Part shown: piece after piece, positions 1-6,790 of the stretch
How the letters are laid out: each line of letters opens with the position of its first letter
How positions within the stretch are numbered: the first letter of the stretch is position 1
Assembly: GCA_017456465.1 (NCBI GenBank)
Contig: JAFTJJ010000057.1
Location: forward strand, 1-13,606
DNA: 13,606 nucleotides
Direction: 5' to 3'
Origin: Clostridia bacterium
GTDB taxonomy: Bacteria > Bacillota > Clostridia > Christensenellales > UBA1242
Notes under the pieces: generated by a model
Seen by the model: only the letters and a program-made list of their open reading frames with translations
Databases searched by the model: none
What the model was told of the DNA's origin: nothing
Program-made: the position numbers and the translations under genes

Positions 1-60
1 AGTCGGTACTTAGGAGGTCGAAGGTATATCCCTTTACCTATGAGGTCACGAAACAATGGT
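1..60. other. Unassigned G+C-richer edge segment
   Basis: About half of these 60 bases are G or C, clearly more than the AT-rich intergenic DNA around them, which is typical of structured RNA in a low-GC genome. A small hairpin is possible (AGGTA at 22-26 with TACCT at 35-39). No reading frame is convincing: plus frames stop at 62 or 75. The plus-strand string GGTACT...AGGTCGA loosely recalls the 3' end of 23S rRNA (GGTACTAATAGGTCGAGG), but the conserved TACTAAT is not intact. On the minus strand a promoter at 89-61 would transcribe this segment leftward, so it could instead be the leader of a gene or RNA outside the window. The identity is unresolved. Confidence 0.25.
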
Positions 61-89
61 AGTATAGCACAATAGTTGATGAATTGCAA
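61..89 (-). promoter_or_regulatory. Sigma-A-like promoter reading leftward
   Basis: On the minus strand TTGCAA (89-84) is followed after exactly 17 bases by TATACT (66-61). Transcription would start near base 54 and leave the window to the left. The spacing and the -10 hexamer are good. The downstream gene is not in the window, so there is no independent support. Confidence 0.4.
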
Positions 90-123
90 TCTGAAAGCAA
101 AAGATTGAGCAAATAATTTAAAG

Positions 124-157
124 AAAAGCACCAAGCTGGTGTTGTTGGTGCTTTTTT
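124..157 (-). terminator. Terminator of the mTERF-like operon, possibly two-way
   Basis: The arms AAAAGCACCAA (124-134) and TTGGTGCTTTT (145-155) form a stem around a 10-base loop. Read on the minus strand, the hairpin begins a few bases after the stop codon of the small mTERF-like gene and is followed by TTTTCTTT. Read on the plus strand it is followed by six T. It therefore ends the minus-strand operon and could also stop any transcript arriving from the left. Confidence 0.8.
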
Positions 158-159
158 AA

Positions 160-447
160 TTAAATAATTTGGGGGTTATTTTTGATTTTATCTTCAATGT
201 CATCGCCAAGGTTGATGAGTTTTTGAAGAAGTTTTTTGTTATCATATACCAATATTTGCGGATTGATGAGAAAAAGTTCTTTCAAATCGCACTCGGGATA
301 ACCACGAGTCACAAGCAAGCTTATGTTTGTGCTGATGCGTTTTGTATCAGCAAATTCAAGCTTTGGGCAAAATTCGACAAGTTCATCGATTTCTTCATCA
401 GAAAGTCCCAAGGGATAGAGAATGTTTCTGAAGTTAACTTCTTTCAT
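160..447 (-). CDS. Small mTERF-like helical repeat protein, 95 aa
   Basis: The protein consists almost entirely of about two and a half short helical repeats of the form Gly-x-Ser/Asp-x2-Glu-Ile...Pro-x-Leu/Ile...Lys-x2-Leu-x2-Leu-Gly. Seen: LGLSDEEIDELV then CPKLE (P28); CDLKELFLINPQILVY (P63) then KKLLQKLINLG; IEDKIKNNPQII (P92) at the C-terminus. This is the layout of mTERF repeats, which in eukaryotic organelles stack into a nucleic-acid-binding solenoid. No catalytic motif, signal peptide or membrane segment is visible. I chose ATG at 447 over a TTG at 453 because GAGGAG (460-455) lies 7 bases upstream of the ATG. The gene overlaps the end of the 967-aa gene by 14 bases, so its ribosome binding site lies within that gene and translation is probably coupled. 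The family assignment is inferred from pattern only; function is unknown. Confidence 0.75.
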   Translation of the reverse strand: MKEVNFRNILYPLGLSDEEIDELVEFCPKLEFADTKRISTNISLLVTRGYPECDLKELFLINPQILVYDNKKLLQKLINLGDDIEDKIKNNPQII

Positions 448-3337
448 GTTCAATCTCCTCTTGAGTGAATTTCATTTTATTTCTTGGTCTTTGAAGATTA
501 TACATAATCTCAATTTGTTTTAACGCATTTTTGTCGAGAGGGTACATTTCCATCATGATTTCTGTTGGAGAAGTTGCTTGCGCAAGTTCGCTTGGGATTT
601 GTGGATTGTCAAGACTATTCAAATCATGAGCAAGGTGTTTTTCAGATGTTCCGACGTTAAGTGACAAGTCAAACTCCAAGTTGAACATTATTCTTGCATA
701 CATTTTGGCTGGGCTGATGAGATAATTTCGTGCAAGCAAATCTTCAACACGTGCACCAGCAATGCTGTTGAGCATGAGTTTGAGTTTCATGTCAAGAGGG
801 TTTGATGCAAGGAAATTTAGATTTTCAAGCAATTGTTCTTTTGTTATTCCAAGTCCAAGAGCTGTTTGAACCCTGCTTTCAAGTGTCCCAAGAGCATTGA
901 GTGTGACTCTTGGTTTTTCTGAAATGGCAGCGGTCGCGTTTTCAAAAGGAACATTCAAAGATTGGGCAATTGTTTTGCATTTTTTCAAAAGAAGTTCAGG
1001 ACTTGTGCCGATGGAATAAGGATGATTGATCAAGAGTTGTCTTGAATGGTCAAGGTCGAGCATCAAGAATTGGCTGCAGAACTTGAAGAATGCATCATAT
1101 TCATCAGATGTTTTGATTGCAAGATATGGACAGTTTTGAACACCTGAGATGAAATCATCATAAGACAAATTGTAGTTTTCAAACAGGTATGAGCTTTTTT
1201 CTTTGATAATTTCAGGAGTGATTGCAGTGATGAGTGGATTGCGTTTGATCATCTTGGCAAGTTCAGTTTCTGACACATCGAAAAGATTACAAATGAAATG
1301 TGTTTTTTCTGGAGTGAGATCTTCAGCGTGAATTTTTGCGGACTTTTCATCAAACGATTTTACTGTTTTGAAAAGGGCCTTGTCTTCTTCGGAGAAATCG
1401 AAAGTTGGTATTTTTCCTTCCTCAAAAGTTTTTGGTTTGCTTTGAGTTGGAGGGGTTGTTTGTGGCCCATGCACAAGTGCTGCATACTTTCTGTTTATTT
1501 CAGTTCTGGCCTCTTCTGTGAGTGGATATTTTGCCATGAGATCATTCATGCTTATTCCAGTGATATTTTTGAGTTTGCTTGCTGAAATGTATTTTGCAAT
1601 TCCTGGGAGAATGTCACCATTTTCTTCAGCCATCATTCTTGCAAAAATTTCATGTTCAGAAAAAGAAAATTTGTCTGTCACAAAATCTTTGTCAGAAATG
1701 CCATTTAGTCTTGCAAGTTTTAGTCTGAGTTCAAGCTTGTTTGCATCATGGTAGAAAATTGACGAATATGGATTGATGTCTTCAATGGTGAATCCATGTT
1801 TGACGAGCATGGCAAATTTTTGTTTCAAGGAATTTCTTTCATTTGTGTCACCCATGCGATCATAAATTGTCAATCCATTTCTGAGCCTGCTGTAATTGCA
1901 TTCATTTTTTGGCCAGAACACGCCATATGTGTTTTTGATGATTTCAAACTGTTCATCAATGTCTTTTTGTTTTGTTTCAGTGAATGGATATTTCTCAAGG
2001 AGGTATTCAGTCGTGAGACCAGTTTCTTCAAAAAATGATGAATTTGTTGCGTATATTAATGGGTTTTCAAGCTCACCACTTTTGAATGCTTGCATTCTTG
2101 CAAACACCAAATCTGATGGGAATTTGTACATTCTGTTGAAAAAGTCATTTGCAGAAATGTTGATGATTTGTGCAAGTTTGATGCGTTTTTCAAGTTCATC
2201 AGATGGGATTGTGTAAATTCTGGGATGGAAGTTTGCAAGTGTGATTGGCAAATTATATCGTCCGAGAAGTTCAAAAGAATTCTTCATTTCTTCAAGGTTG
2301 AAAAATGGAAAGTTCAAGCTTGATTTTACAAAATGTTTGAGTTGTTCAGGTTTTGCTTTGAATGTGATTTGCACAAACATTTTTGCTTTTTGAATTGTTT
2401 GCTCTGAGCATTTAATGAGATTCGGAGACTCCAAAAGATAACTTTGAATTTGTTTCATATCAATGCCCGAAAATTCTTTTTTGAGAAAATCAAGTCTTTC
2501 TTTGAGTTCTTTTGGTGAGATGCTATATTTTGCGCAAATTTGTGAATAAACATCCATACTTTGCATTGTCGTTTGCGCTTCGGAAGTAACACTTTGTGTT
2601 TGTTCAGACAAAGATGCTTTATTGTCTTGTGAAGGAACAACATTGTTCATTTCAGCAACAACTGGAGAGACTGATTCAAGATTTGTGGTTGTTTCTTCGC
2701 GTTTTTCTTCTGAGATTTGTTGTGATTGTTCTGGCGCTGGTTCATCAGATGGTTCATGATTTATGCTATTTTCTGCAAAAAGTTGAGTAATATTTTCAAA
2801 ATATAATGGAAAATCAGCAGAAAGTTGATCAAACGTTTCAGGTCTGTAATTTTTGAGATTTTGCATGATGAAATCATAGGTTGGAGTTTCAGGCTTGTAT
2901 TTTTCAACAAATTCACCCAGATTCAAGCCCAGAAACTTTTCTGTTTCGTTTGTGTGGGTGAAAATGTCATAGCCAGCAGGAAGATCGCCTTGCAAAATTG
3001 CATTCATTGTTGCGGCAGTTCCAGCAAAAAAAGTCTTGTGAGAAAGATTCCATGTGTCCACAACAGCAGCATCTGGGTCTTTCAAAATTTTGAGCGCAGC
3101 CTTCGAGAGTAAATCTTTTGGATGCATTACAATGAAATGTGGATTTTTGACAATTTGTTCTTGTGTGTTGCCAAAGTAAAGGGCGATGTCAATTGATTGC
3201 ATGATGTTGTCTTTGTATTTGTTCCAATAATAAGAGTCTGCAAGCATAGGCATTTTGTTCAAAATTTGTTCAGCCTCTTCGTCATAAAAGTCGAATTCTT
3301 TGGTGAGTGCTTCAAAGCAGGTGTTGTATGATTCCAT
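434..3337 (-). CDS. Large mTERF-like multi-repeat protein, 967 aa
   Basis: No enzyme motif, signal peptide or membrane helix is visible; the protein is soluble and mostly helical. The clearest part is residues 683-845, four to five tandem repeats of about 36 residues: LFDVSETELAKMIKRNPLIT, NLSYDDFISGVQNCPYLA, DHSRQLLINHPYSIGTSPEL and ISEKPRVTLNALGTLESRV. The proline-centred pattern, with a Gly/Ser-x2-Glu helix before and a Leu-x2-Lys helix after, is that of mTERF repeats. Similar prolines sit at 30, 66, 305, 372 and 523. Four longer units (about 72-161, 375-467, 526-621 and 845-947) share an ARM/ARI motif and a later KYP(L/F) or similar motif. Linkers rich in Gln, Ser, Glu, Thr and Pro at about 190-262 and 622-650 divide the modules. 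Start: ATG at 3337 behind GGAGGA (3346-3341), with short spacing. By analogy it may bind nucleic acid, but other alpha-solenoid roles are possible. The function is not known to me. Confidence 0.8.
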   Translation of the reverse strand: MESYNTCFEALTKEFDFYDEEAEQILNKMPMLADSYYWNKYKDNIMQSIDIALYFGNTQEQIVKNPHFIVMHPKDLLSKAALKILKDPDAAVVDTWNLSHKTFFAGTAATMNAILQGDLPAGYDIFTHTNETEKFLGLNLGEFVEKYKPETPTYDFIMQNLKNYRPETFDQLSADFPLYFENITQLFAENSINHEPSDEPAPEQSQQISEEKREETTTNLESVSPVVAEMNNVVPSQDNKASLSEQTQSVTSEAQTTMQSMDVYSQICAKYSISPKELKERLDFLKKEFSGIDMKQIQSYLLESPNLIKCSEQTIQKAKMFVQITFKAKPEQLKHFVKSSLNFPFFNLEEMKNSFELLGRYNLPITLANFHPRIYTIPSDELEKRIKLAQIINISANDFFNRMYKFPSDLVFARMQAFKSGELENPLIYATNSSFFEETGLTTEYLLEKYPFTETKQKDIDEQFEIIKNTYGVFWPKNECNYSRLRNGLTIYDRMGDTNERNSLKQKFAMLVKHGFTIEDINPYSSIFYHDANKLELRLKLARLNGISDKDFVTDKFSFSEHEIFARMMAEENGDILPGIAKYISASKLKNITGISMNDLMAKYPLTEEARTEINRKYAALVHGPQTTPPTQSKPKTFEEGKIPTFDFSEEDKALFKTVKSFDEKSAKIHAEDLTPEKTHFICNLFDVSETELAKMIKRNPLITAITPEIIKEKSSYLFENYNLSYDDFISGVQNCPYLAIKTSDEYDAFFKFCSQFLMLDLDHSRQLLINHPYSIGTSPELLLKKCKTIAQSLNVPFENATAAISEKPRVTLNALGTLESRVQTALGLGITKEQLLENLNFLASNPLDMKLKLMLNSIAGARVEDLLARNYLISPAKMYARIMFNLEFDLSLNVGTSEKHLAHDLNSLDNPQIPSELAQATSPTEIMMEMYPLDKNALKQIEIMYNLQRPRNKMKFTQEEIEHERS

Positions 3338-3366
3338 AAGTCCTCCGATAAAAATGATGTGTTAAT

Positions 3367-3395
3367 AGTTTAGCTTTTTGAAAAGAATATGTCAA
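3367..3395 (-). promoter_or_regulatory. Promoter of the mTERF-like operon
   Basis: On the minus strand a perfect TTGACA (3395-3390) is followed after 17 bases by TAAACT (3372-3367). This lies about 30 bases upstream of the start codon at 3337 and leaves a short leader containing GGAGGA. It is divergent from the flavoprotein promoter at 3425-3453. Confidence 0.65.
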
Positions 3396-3424
3396 TATAC
3401 AATATAAATAAATTTAATTATAGA

Positions 3425-3453
3425 TTGATTTTTATTATGTTTTTTGTTAGACT
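3425..3453 (+). promoter_or_regulatory. Probable promoter of the flavoprotein operon
   Basis: TTGATT (3425-3430) and TAGACT (3448-3453) are separated by 17 bases; each matches the sigma-A consensus at four of six positions. The start would fall near 3460, before the ribosome binding site GAGGT (3471-3475) and ATG at 3482. The 144-base divergent region shows no obvious operator. Confidence 0.5.
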
Positions 3454-3481
3454 ATGGGTGACAAAAAATTGAGGTACAAAA

Positions 3482-4630
3482 ATGAAAAAGTTTGATGTGA
3501 TAATTATTGGTGCTGGAGCAAGTGGATGCATGTGTGCACTTGCATGCAAAAATCAAAACATTGCAATCATTGATGCGGGCAAAAGTTTGGCAAAGAAGAT
3601 TATGGTGACTGGAAATGGAAGATGTAATCTCACAAACAAAAACATGAATTCATCATACTTTAACACAAACATTGATAAATATTTGCAGAAATTTAATGAG
3701 AAAGATGCATTGCGTTTTTTTGAAAGTCTTGGTCTCATCACATATTCAGACCCTGAAGGGAGAGTTTATCCGATTTCAAATTCTGCAAAGTCGGTTGTGG
3801 ATGTCATCAATTTGGCACTCAAAAACAAGGGTCAGTTTTTTGCAGGGCAAAAAGTGATTGAAATACATCATCAAAACGACCAGTTTTGTGTTTTGACAGA
3901 CAAAGATGAATTTGTTGCAAAAAAAGTTGTTGTTGCAACAGGTGGATCAACAATGCAAAATTCAATCAAAAACTTGGACATTTCTTTTAAAAAATTTGTG
4001 CCGAGCCTTGTGCCTCTTGAATGCAGCAATGTGAAAGATTTGAATGGAATAAAACTGTCAAATGTGAAAGTTGCTGCAACCACAAAAAGTGGCAAGACAG
4101 CATCAGAAATTGGTGAAGTTCTTTTCAAAGAGAAAGGTCTGAGCGGAATTGTGATTTTCAATCTTTCAGCACTTTTTGCAAGAGAAAGGGTGTTTGAAGG
4201 AACTGTTCAAATTGATCTTTTGCCAGACATGAATGAAAAACAACTGACTGAACTTTTGATGACAAGGCGAAGTTTGTGTGTGAATGTTGACAAATTTTTT
4301 GTTGGAATGTTTCAAAATGCAGTTTCAAATGAAATTTTTATGCAATCAAAACTTAACACAAACAAAAATTCTGCAAAACTAACAAATGATGAAATTAAAA
4401 GACTTGTCAAAACAATCAAATGTTTGTCTTTTGGTGTTGTGAATTGTTATGACAACAATCAGGTTTTTTCTGGTGGAGTTTGTTTGAATGATCTTGACAA
4501 TCACTTGATGAGCAAAAAAGTAAAAAATTTATATTTTGCCGGCGAAGTGTGTGATGTTGATGGTGTTTGTGGTGGATATAACTTGCAATGGGCTTGGACA
4601 AGCGGGATGGTTGTGGGAGAATGCCTATGA
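3482..4630 (+). CDS. NAD(P)/FAD-dependent oxidoreductase, BaiN/HI0933 family
   Basis: A soluble flavoprotein of 382 aa, slightly shorter than the roughly 400 aa usual for the family. FAD-binding signatures: GAGASG at residues 10-15 in the N-terminal Rossmann fold, the family motif VTGNGRCNLTN at 42-52, EGRVYP at 92-97, VATGGS at 151-156, and the C-terminal FAD motif FAGEVCDVDGVCGGYN starting near 352 followed by GYNLQWAWTSG. These are the hallmarks of the HI0933/YhiN group. A few members are studied: BaiN of bile-acid-metabolising clostridia was reported to act in bile acid 7-dehydroxylation, but most family members have no known substrate, so I give no gene symbol. Start: ATG at 3482 with GAGGT 6 bases upstream. 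The stop overlaps the start of the next flavoprotein gene (ATGA at 4627-4630), so the two are co-translated and may work together. Confidence 0.9.
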   Translation: MKKFDVIIIGAGASGCMCALACKNQNIAIIDAGKSLAKKIMVTGNGRCNLTNKNMNSSYFNTNIDKYLQKFNEKDALRFFESLGLITYSDPEGRVYPISNSAKSVVDVINLALKNKGQFFAGQKVIEIHHQNDQFCVLTDKDEFVAKKVVVATGGSTMQNSIKNLDISFKKFVPSLVPLECSNVKDLNGIKLSNVKVAATTKSGKTASEIGEVLFKEKGLSGIVIFNLSALFARERVFEGTVQIDLLPDMNEKQLTELLMTRRSLCVNVDKFFVGMFQNAVSNEIFMQSKLNTNKNSAKLTNDEIKRLVKTIKCLSFGVVNCYDNNQVFSGGVCLNDLDNHLMSKKVKNLYFAGEVCDVDGVCGGYNLQWAWTSGMVVGECL

Positions 4631-6204
4631 TCAAACTTGAACAAATAAGTTTGCCAATCAAATTTACTGACGAGATTGTGAAAGACAAAATTGCAGAAAA
4701 ACTCAAAATTAAAGCAAAAAGCATCAAACATTTTGAAATTTTGAAACTTTCAGTTGATGCAAGAAGAAAACCAAACATTAAATTTATTGCATCAATTGGT
4801 GCTGAACTTGAAGATTGTCTTGAAGACAGGTTTGAAAACTTGAAGTTTGAAAAGAATGTCAAGTTTCTTGAATATCCGAAAACAACAAGCAAAAAAAAGT
4901 TTTTGGTTGTTGGTTTCGGTCCAAGTGGAATGTTTGCAAGTCTTGCGCTCGCGCGTATGGGATTTGATGTCATTGTTGCAGAGCAGGGCAAAATGGTGGA
5001 TGAAAGAGAAAAAGACGTTCATGAATTTTGGCACAATCGCAACCTAAATCCATTTTCAAATGTTCAATTTGGAGAAGGTGGAGCGGGGACTTTCAGTGAT
5101 GGAAAACTCAACACAAATTTGAACAATGAATATTGCAAGATTGTGACCAATGAATTTTTGAGATTTGGTGCTCCTGAAGAAATTGGATATCTTGCAAAGC
5201 CACACATTGGAAGCGACAGGCTCAAAAAAGTTGTGAAGAATATGCGTGAACACATCAAAAGTCTTGGTGCAAAATTCATGTTCTCAACGAAACTTGTTGA
5301 TGTTGTTGTAAAAAATGGGGCAATTTGTGGTGCAAAATTACAAAATGTTTTGAATAATGAAACTTTTGATGAGTGTGTCGATGGTATTTTGCTTTGCGTG
5401 GGGCACAGTGCAAGAGATACTTTCAGAATGCTTTTTGACCATGGCGCAAAAATCACGCAAAAACCATTTGCAATGGGAGTGAGAATTGAACAAAAACAAA
5501 AAGACATCAATTTGACGCAATATGGTGCAGAACAGATTGAGGGTCTTGGAAATGCAGATTACAAATTGGTCGAGCATTTGCCAAATGGCAGGTCGATTTT
5601 TACTTTTTGTATGTGTCCTGGTGGTGAGGTTGTGGCATCAAGCAGCTCTGATGGGGAAATTGTTACAAATGGAATGAGCAATTTTGCTCGAGACAAAGAA
5701 AACGCAAATTCTGCTGTTTTGGTGAATATTTTGCCATCAGATTATGAATCATCGCATCCGCTTGCGGGGATTGATTTTCAATCAAAATATGAAAAACTCG
5801 CGTTCGAGCTTGGGGGCGGAAATTTTGATGCTCCTGCAGAAAGCGTTGGAAGTTTTGTGAGTGGCAAAAATGTTGAACCAAACATTAATGCTTCATACAG
5901 ACCCAATGTTAAGTTTTGCAAAATTCAAGAATGTCTGCCTGAAATCGTGAGCCAAAGTTTGAAAATTGGGCTTCCACTTTTAAACAAAAAACTTAAAAAT
6001 TTTGCAAAGGATGAAAATTTGCTCATTGCAATTGAATCAAGATCAAGCAGCCCAATCACAATTGTGCGTGATGAAAACATGATGAGCAACATCAAGGGGC
6101 TTTTCCCTGTTGGAGAAGGGGCTGGCTTTGCTGGTGGGATTATGTCAAGCGCTCAGGACGGAATCAAGGTTGCAGAAGCAATTTTCAGAATGAACAAAGA
6201 GTAG
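4627..6204 (+). CDS. FAD-dependent dehydrogenase, COG2509 type
   Basis: A soluble flavoprotein of 525 aa. An N-terminal domain of about 90 residues (IKLEQISLPIKF..., with SVDARRKPNIKF) precedes a Rossmann-type FAD site GFGPSG at residues 96-101. The signature NVQFGEGGAGTFSDGKL at 145-161 is diagnostic for the COG2509 family of uncharacterised FAD-dependent dehydrogenases. The C-terminal FAD motif GEGAGFAGGIMSSAQDG begins near 496. The physiological substrate is unknown. In-frame ATGs lie at 4588, 4621 and 4627. I chose 4627 because GGGAG (4615-4619) is at the right distance and because it forms an ATGA overlap with the upstream stop. The gene ends in TAG, which shows TAG is a stop codon here. 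The HD-domain gene follows after 46 bases, probably in the same transcript. Confidence 0.92.
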   Translation: MIKLEQISLPIKFTDEIVKDKIAEKLKIKAKSIKHFEILKLSVDARRKPNIKFIASIGAELEDCLEDRFENLKFEKNVKFLEYPKTTSKKKFLVVGFGPSGMFASLALARMGFDVIVAEQGKMVDEREKDVHEFWHNRNLNPFSNVQFGEGGAGTFSDGKLNTNLNNEYCKIVTNEFLRFGAPEEIGYLAKPHIGSDRLKKVVKNMREHIKSLGAKFMFSTKLVDVVVKNGAICGAKLQNVLNNETFDECVDGILLCVGHSARDTFRMLFDHGAKITQKPFAMGVRIEQKQKDINLTQYGAEQIEGLGNADYKLVEHLPNGRSIFTFCMCPGGEVVASSSSDGEIVTNGMSNFARDKENANSAVLVNILPSDYESSHPLAGIDFQSKYEKLAFELGGGNFDAPAESVGSFVSGKNVEPNINASYRPNVKFCKIQECLPEIVSQSLKIGLPLLNKKLKNFAKDENLLIAIESRSSSPITIVRDENMMSNIKGLFPVGEGAGFAGGIMSSAQDGIKVAEAIFRMNKE

Positions 6205-6250
6205 GTTCATTTTTTGAAGTTTTTTTATATAATGTATGGGAGGAAAATTT

Positions 6251-6766
6251 ATGGGAAGTTTTTATGATGAACTATTTGTGCTCAAAAATTTGGTGAGAAC
6301 GGGATGGACAATCAGGTTTGGTGAAAATTCATTCAGGCTTGAAAGTGATGCTGAACATGTTTTCAGTTGTGCAATGCTTGCTCTCAAAATTATTCATGAT
6401 GAGAAACTTGAAATAAATGTTGAAAAGGTCCTCAAAATGATTTTGTATCATGAAATCGGTGAAATTGATGTTGGCGACATTCCCGTCATTGACACTGAGA
6501 GAAGAAAAAACAAATATGAGCTTGAAAGGCGCGGAGTTGAAAGAATTGCAAAAGAAAACAACTTTGATGAAATTTTGCGTTTGTGGGAAGAGTTTGAAGA
6601 AAATGCAACCCAAGAAGCAAAATTTTGCAAAATGATTGACAAGATGGACACCGTGATTCAGGCAAAAAAATATGCAATTCAAACAAACAGGCCAGAAGTC
6701 TTTGAAGAGTTCAAGGAAAATGCAATGCCATACATCAAGGGATATGAAAAATATTTGGATCTTTAA
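6251..6766 (+). CDS. HD-superfamily phosphohydrolase, YfbR/HDDC2-like
   Basis: A soluble protein of 171 aa. The metal-binding pattern of the HD superfamily is present: H36 in SDAEHVFSCAM, the H67-E68 doublet in YHEIGEIDVGDIP with E71 and D76, and D130 in KMIDKMDTVIQAKKY. The layout and length match the YfbR/HDDC2 branch, whose characterised members are 5'-nucleotidases acting on deoxynucleoside monophosphates; this activity is inferred only. The second residue of the HD doublet is Glu, a conservative change that I believe also occurs in some Firmicute relatives. Start: ATG at 6251 preceded by GGGAGG (6238-6243) with a 7-base gap; an ATG at 6236 lies inside that site and is rejected. A TATAAT at 6228-6233 is too close to the ribosome binding site and has no clear -35 box, so read-through from the flavoprotein genes is more likely. 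Confidence 0.88.
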   Translation: MGSFYDELFVLKNLVRTGWTIRFGENSFRLESDAEHVFSCAMLALKIIHDEKLEINVEKVLKMILYHEIGEIDVGDIPVIDTERRKNKYELERRGVERIAKENNFDEILRLWEEFEENATQEAKFCKMIDKMDTVIQAKKYAIQTNRPEVFEEFKENAMPYIKGYEKYLDL

Positions 6767-6790
6767 TTTGATATTCAAGAGGAATTTAAT

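Noticed and set aside
1..40. 3' end of 23S rRNA on the plus strand.
   Set aside because: GGTACT and AGGTCGA fit, but the strongly conserved TACTAAT core is changed and one base is inserted. Too little sequence is visible to decide, so it is kept only as a hypothesis.
1..116. A plus-strand frame (VLRRSKVYPFTYEVTKQW, stop TAG at 60-62, then YSTIVDELQSESKRLSK to TAA at 114) that could be the end of a gene with TAG read-through or recoding.
   Set aside because: TAG ends two clearly real genes in this window (at 6204 and 7402), so it is a normal stop. The segment is short, and its first half has base composition unlike coding DNA here.
169..468. Plus-strand ORF of 99 codons opposite the small mTERF-like gene.
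   Set aside because: It mirrors the minus-strand gene, lacks a ribosome binding site, and the minus-strand product has a clear repeat pattern with a good start.
4416..4991. Minus-strand ORF of 191 codons spanning the junction of the two flavoprotein genes.
   Set aside because: Both flavoproteins have unmistakable family motifs on the plus strand. The antisense product is low-complexity and has no supported start.
5064..5510. Minus-strand ORF of 148 codons inside the COG2509-type dehydrogenase gene.
   Set aside because: It lies antisense to the diagnostic FAD motif region and has no ribosome binding site or recognisable domain.
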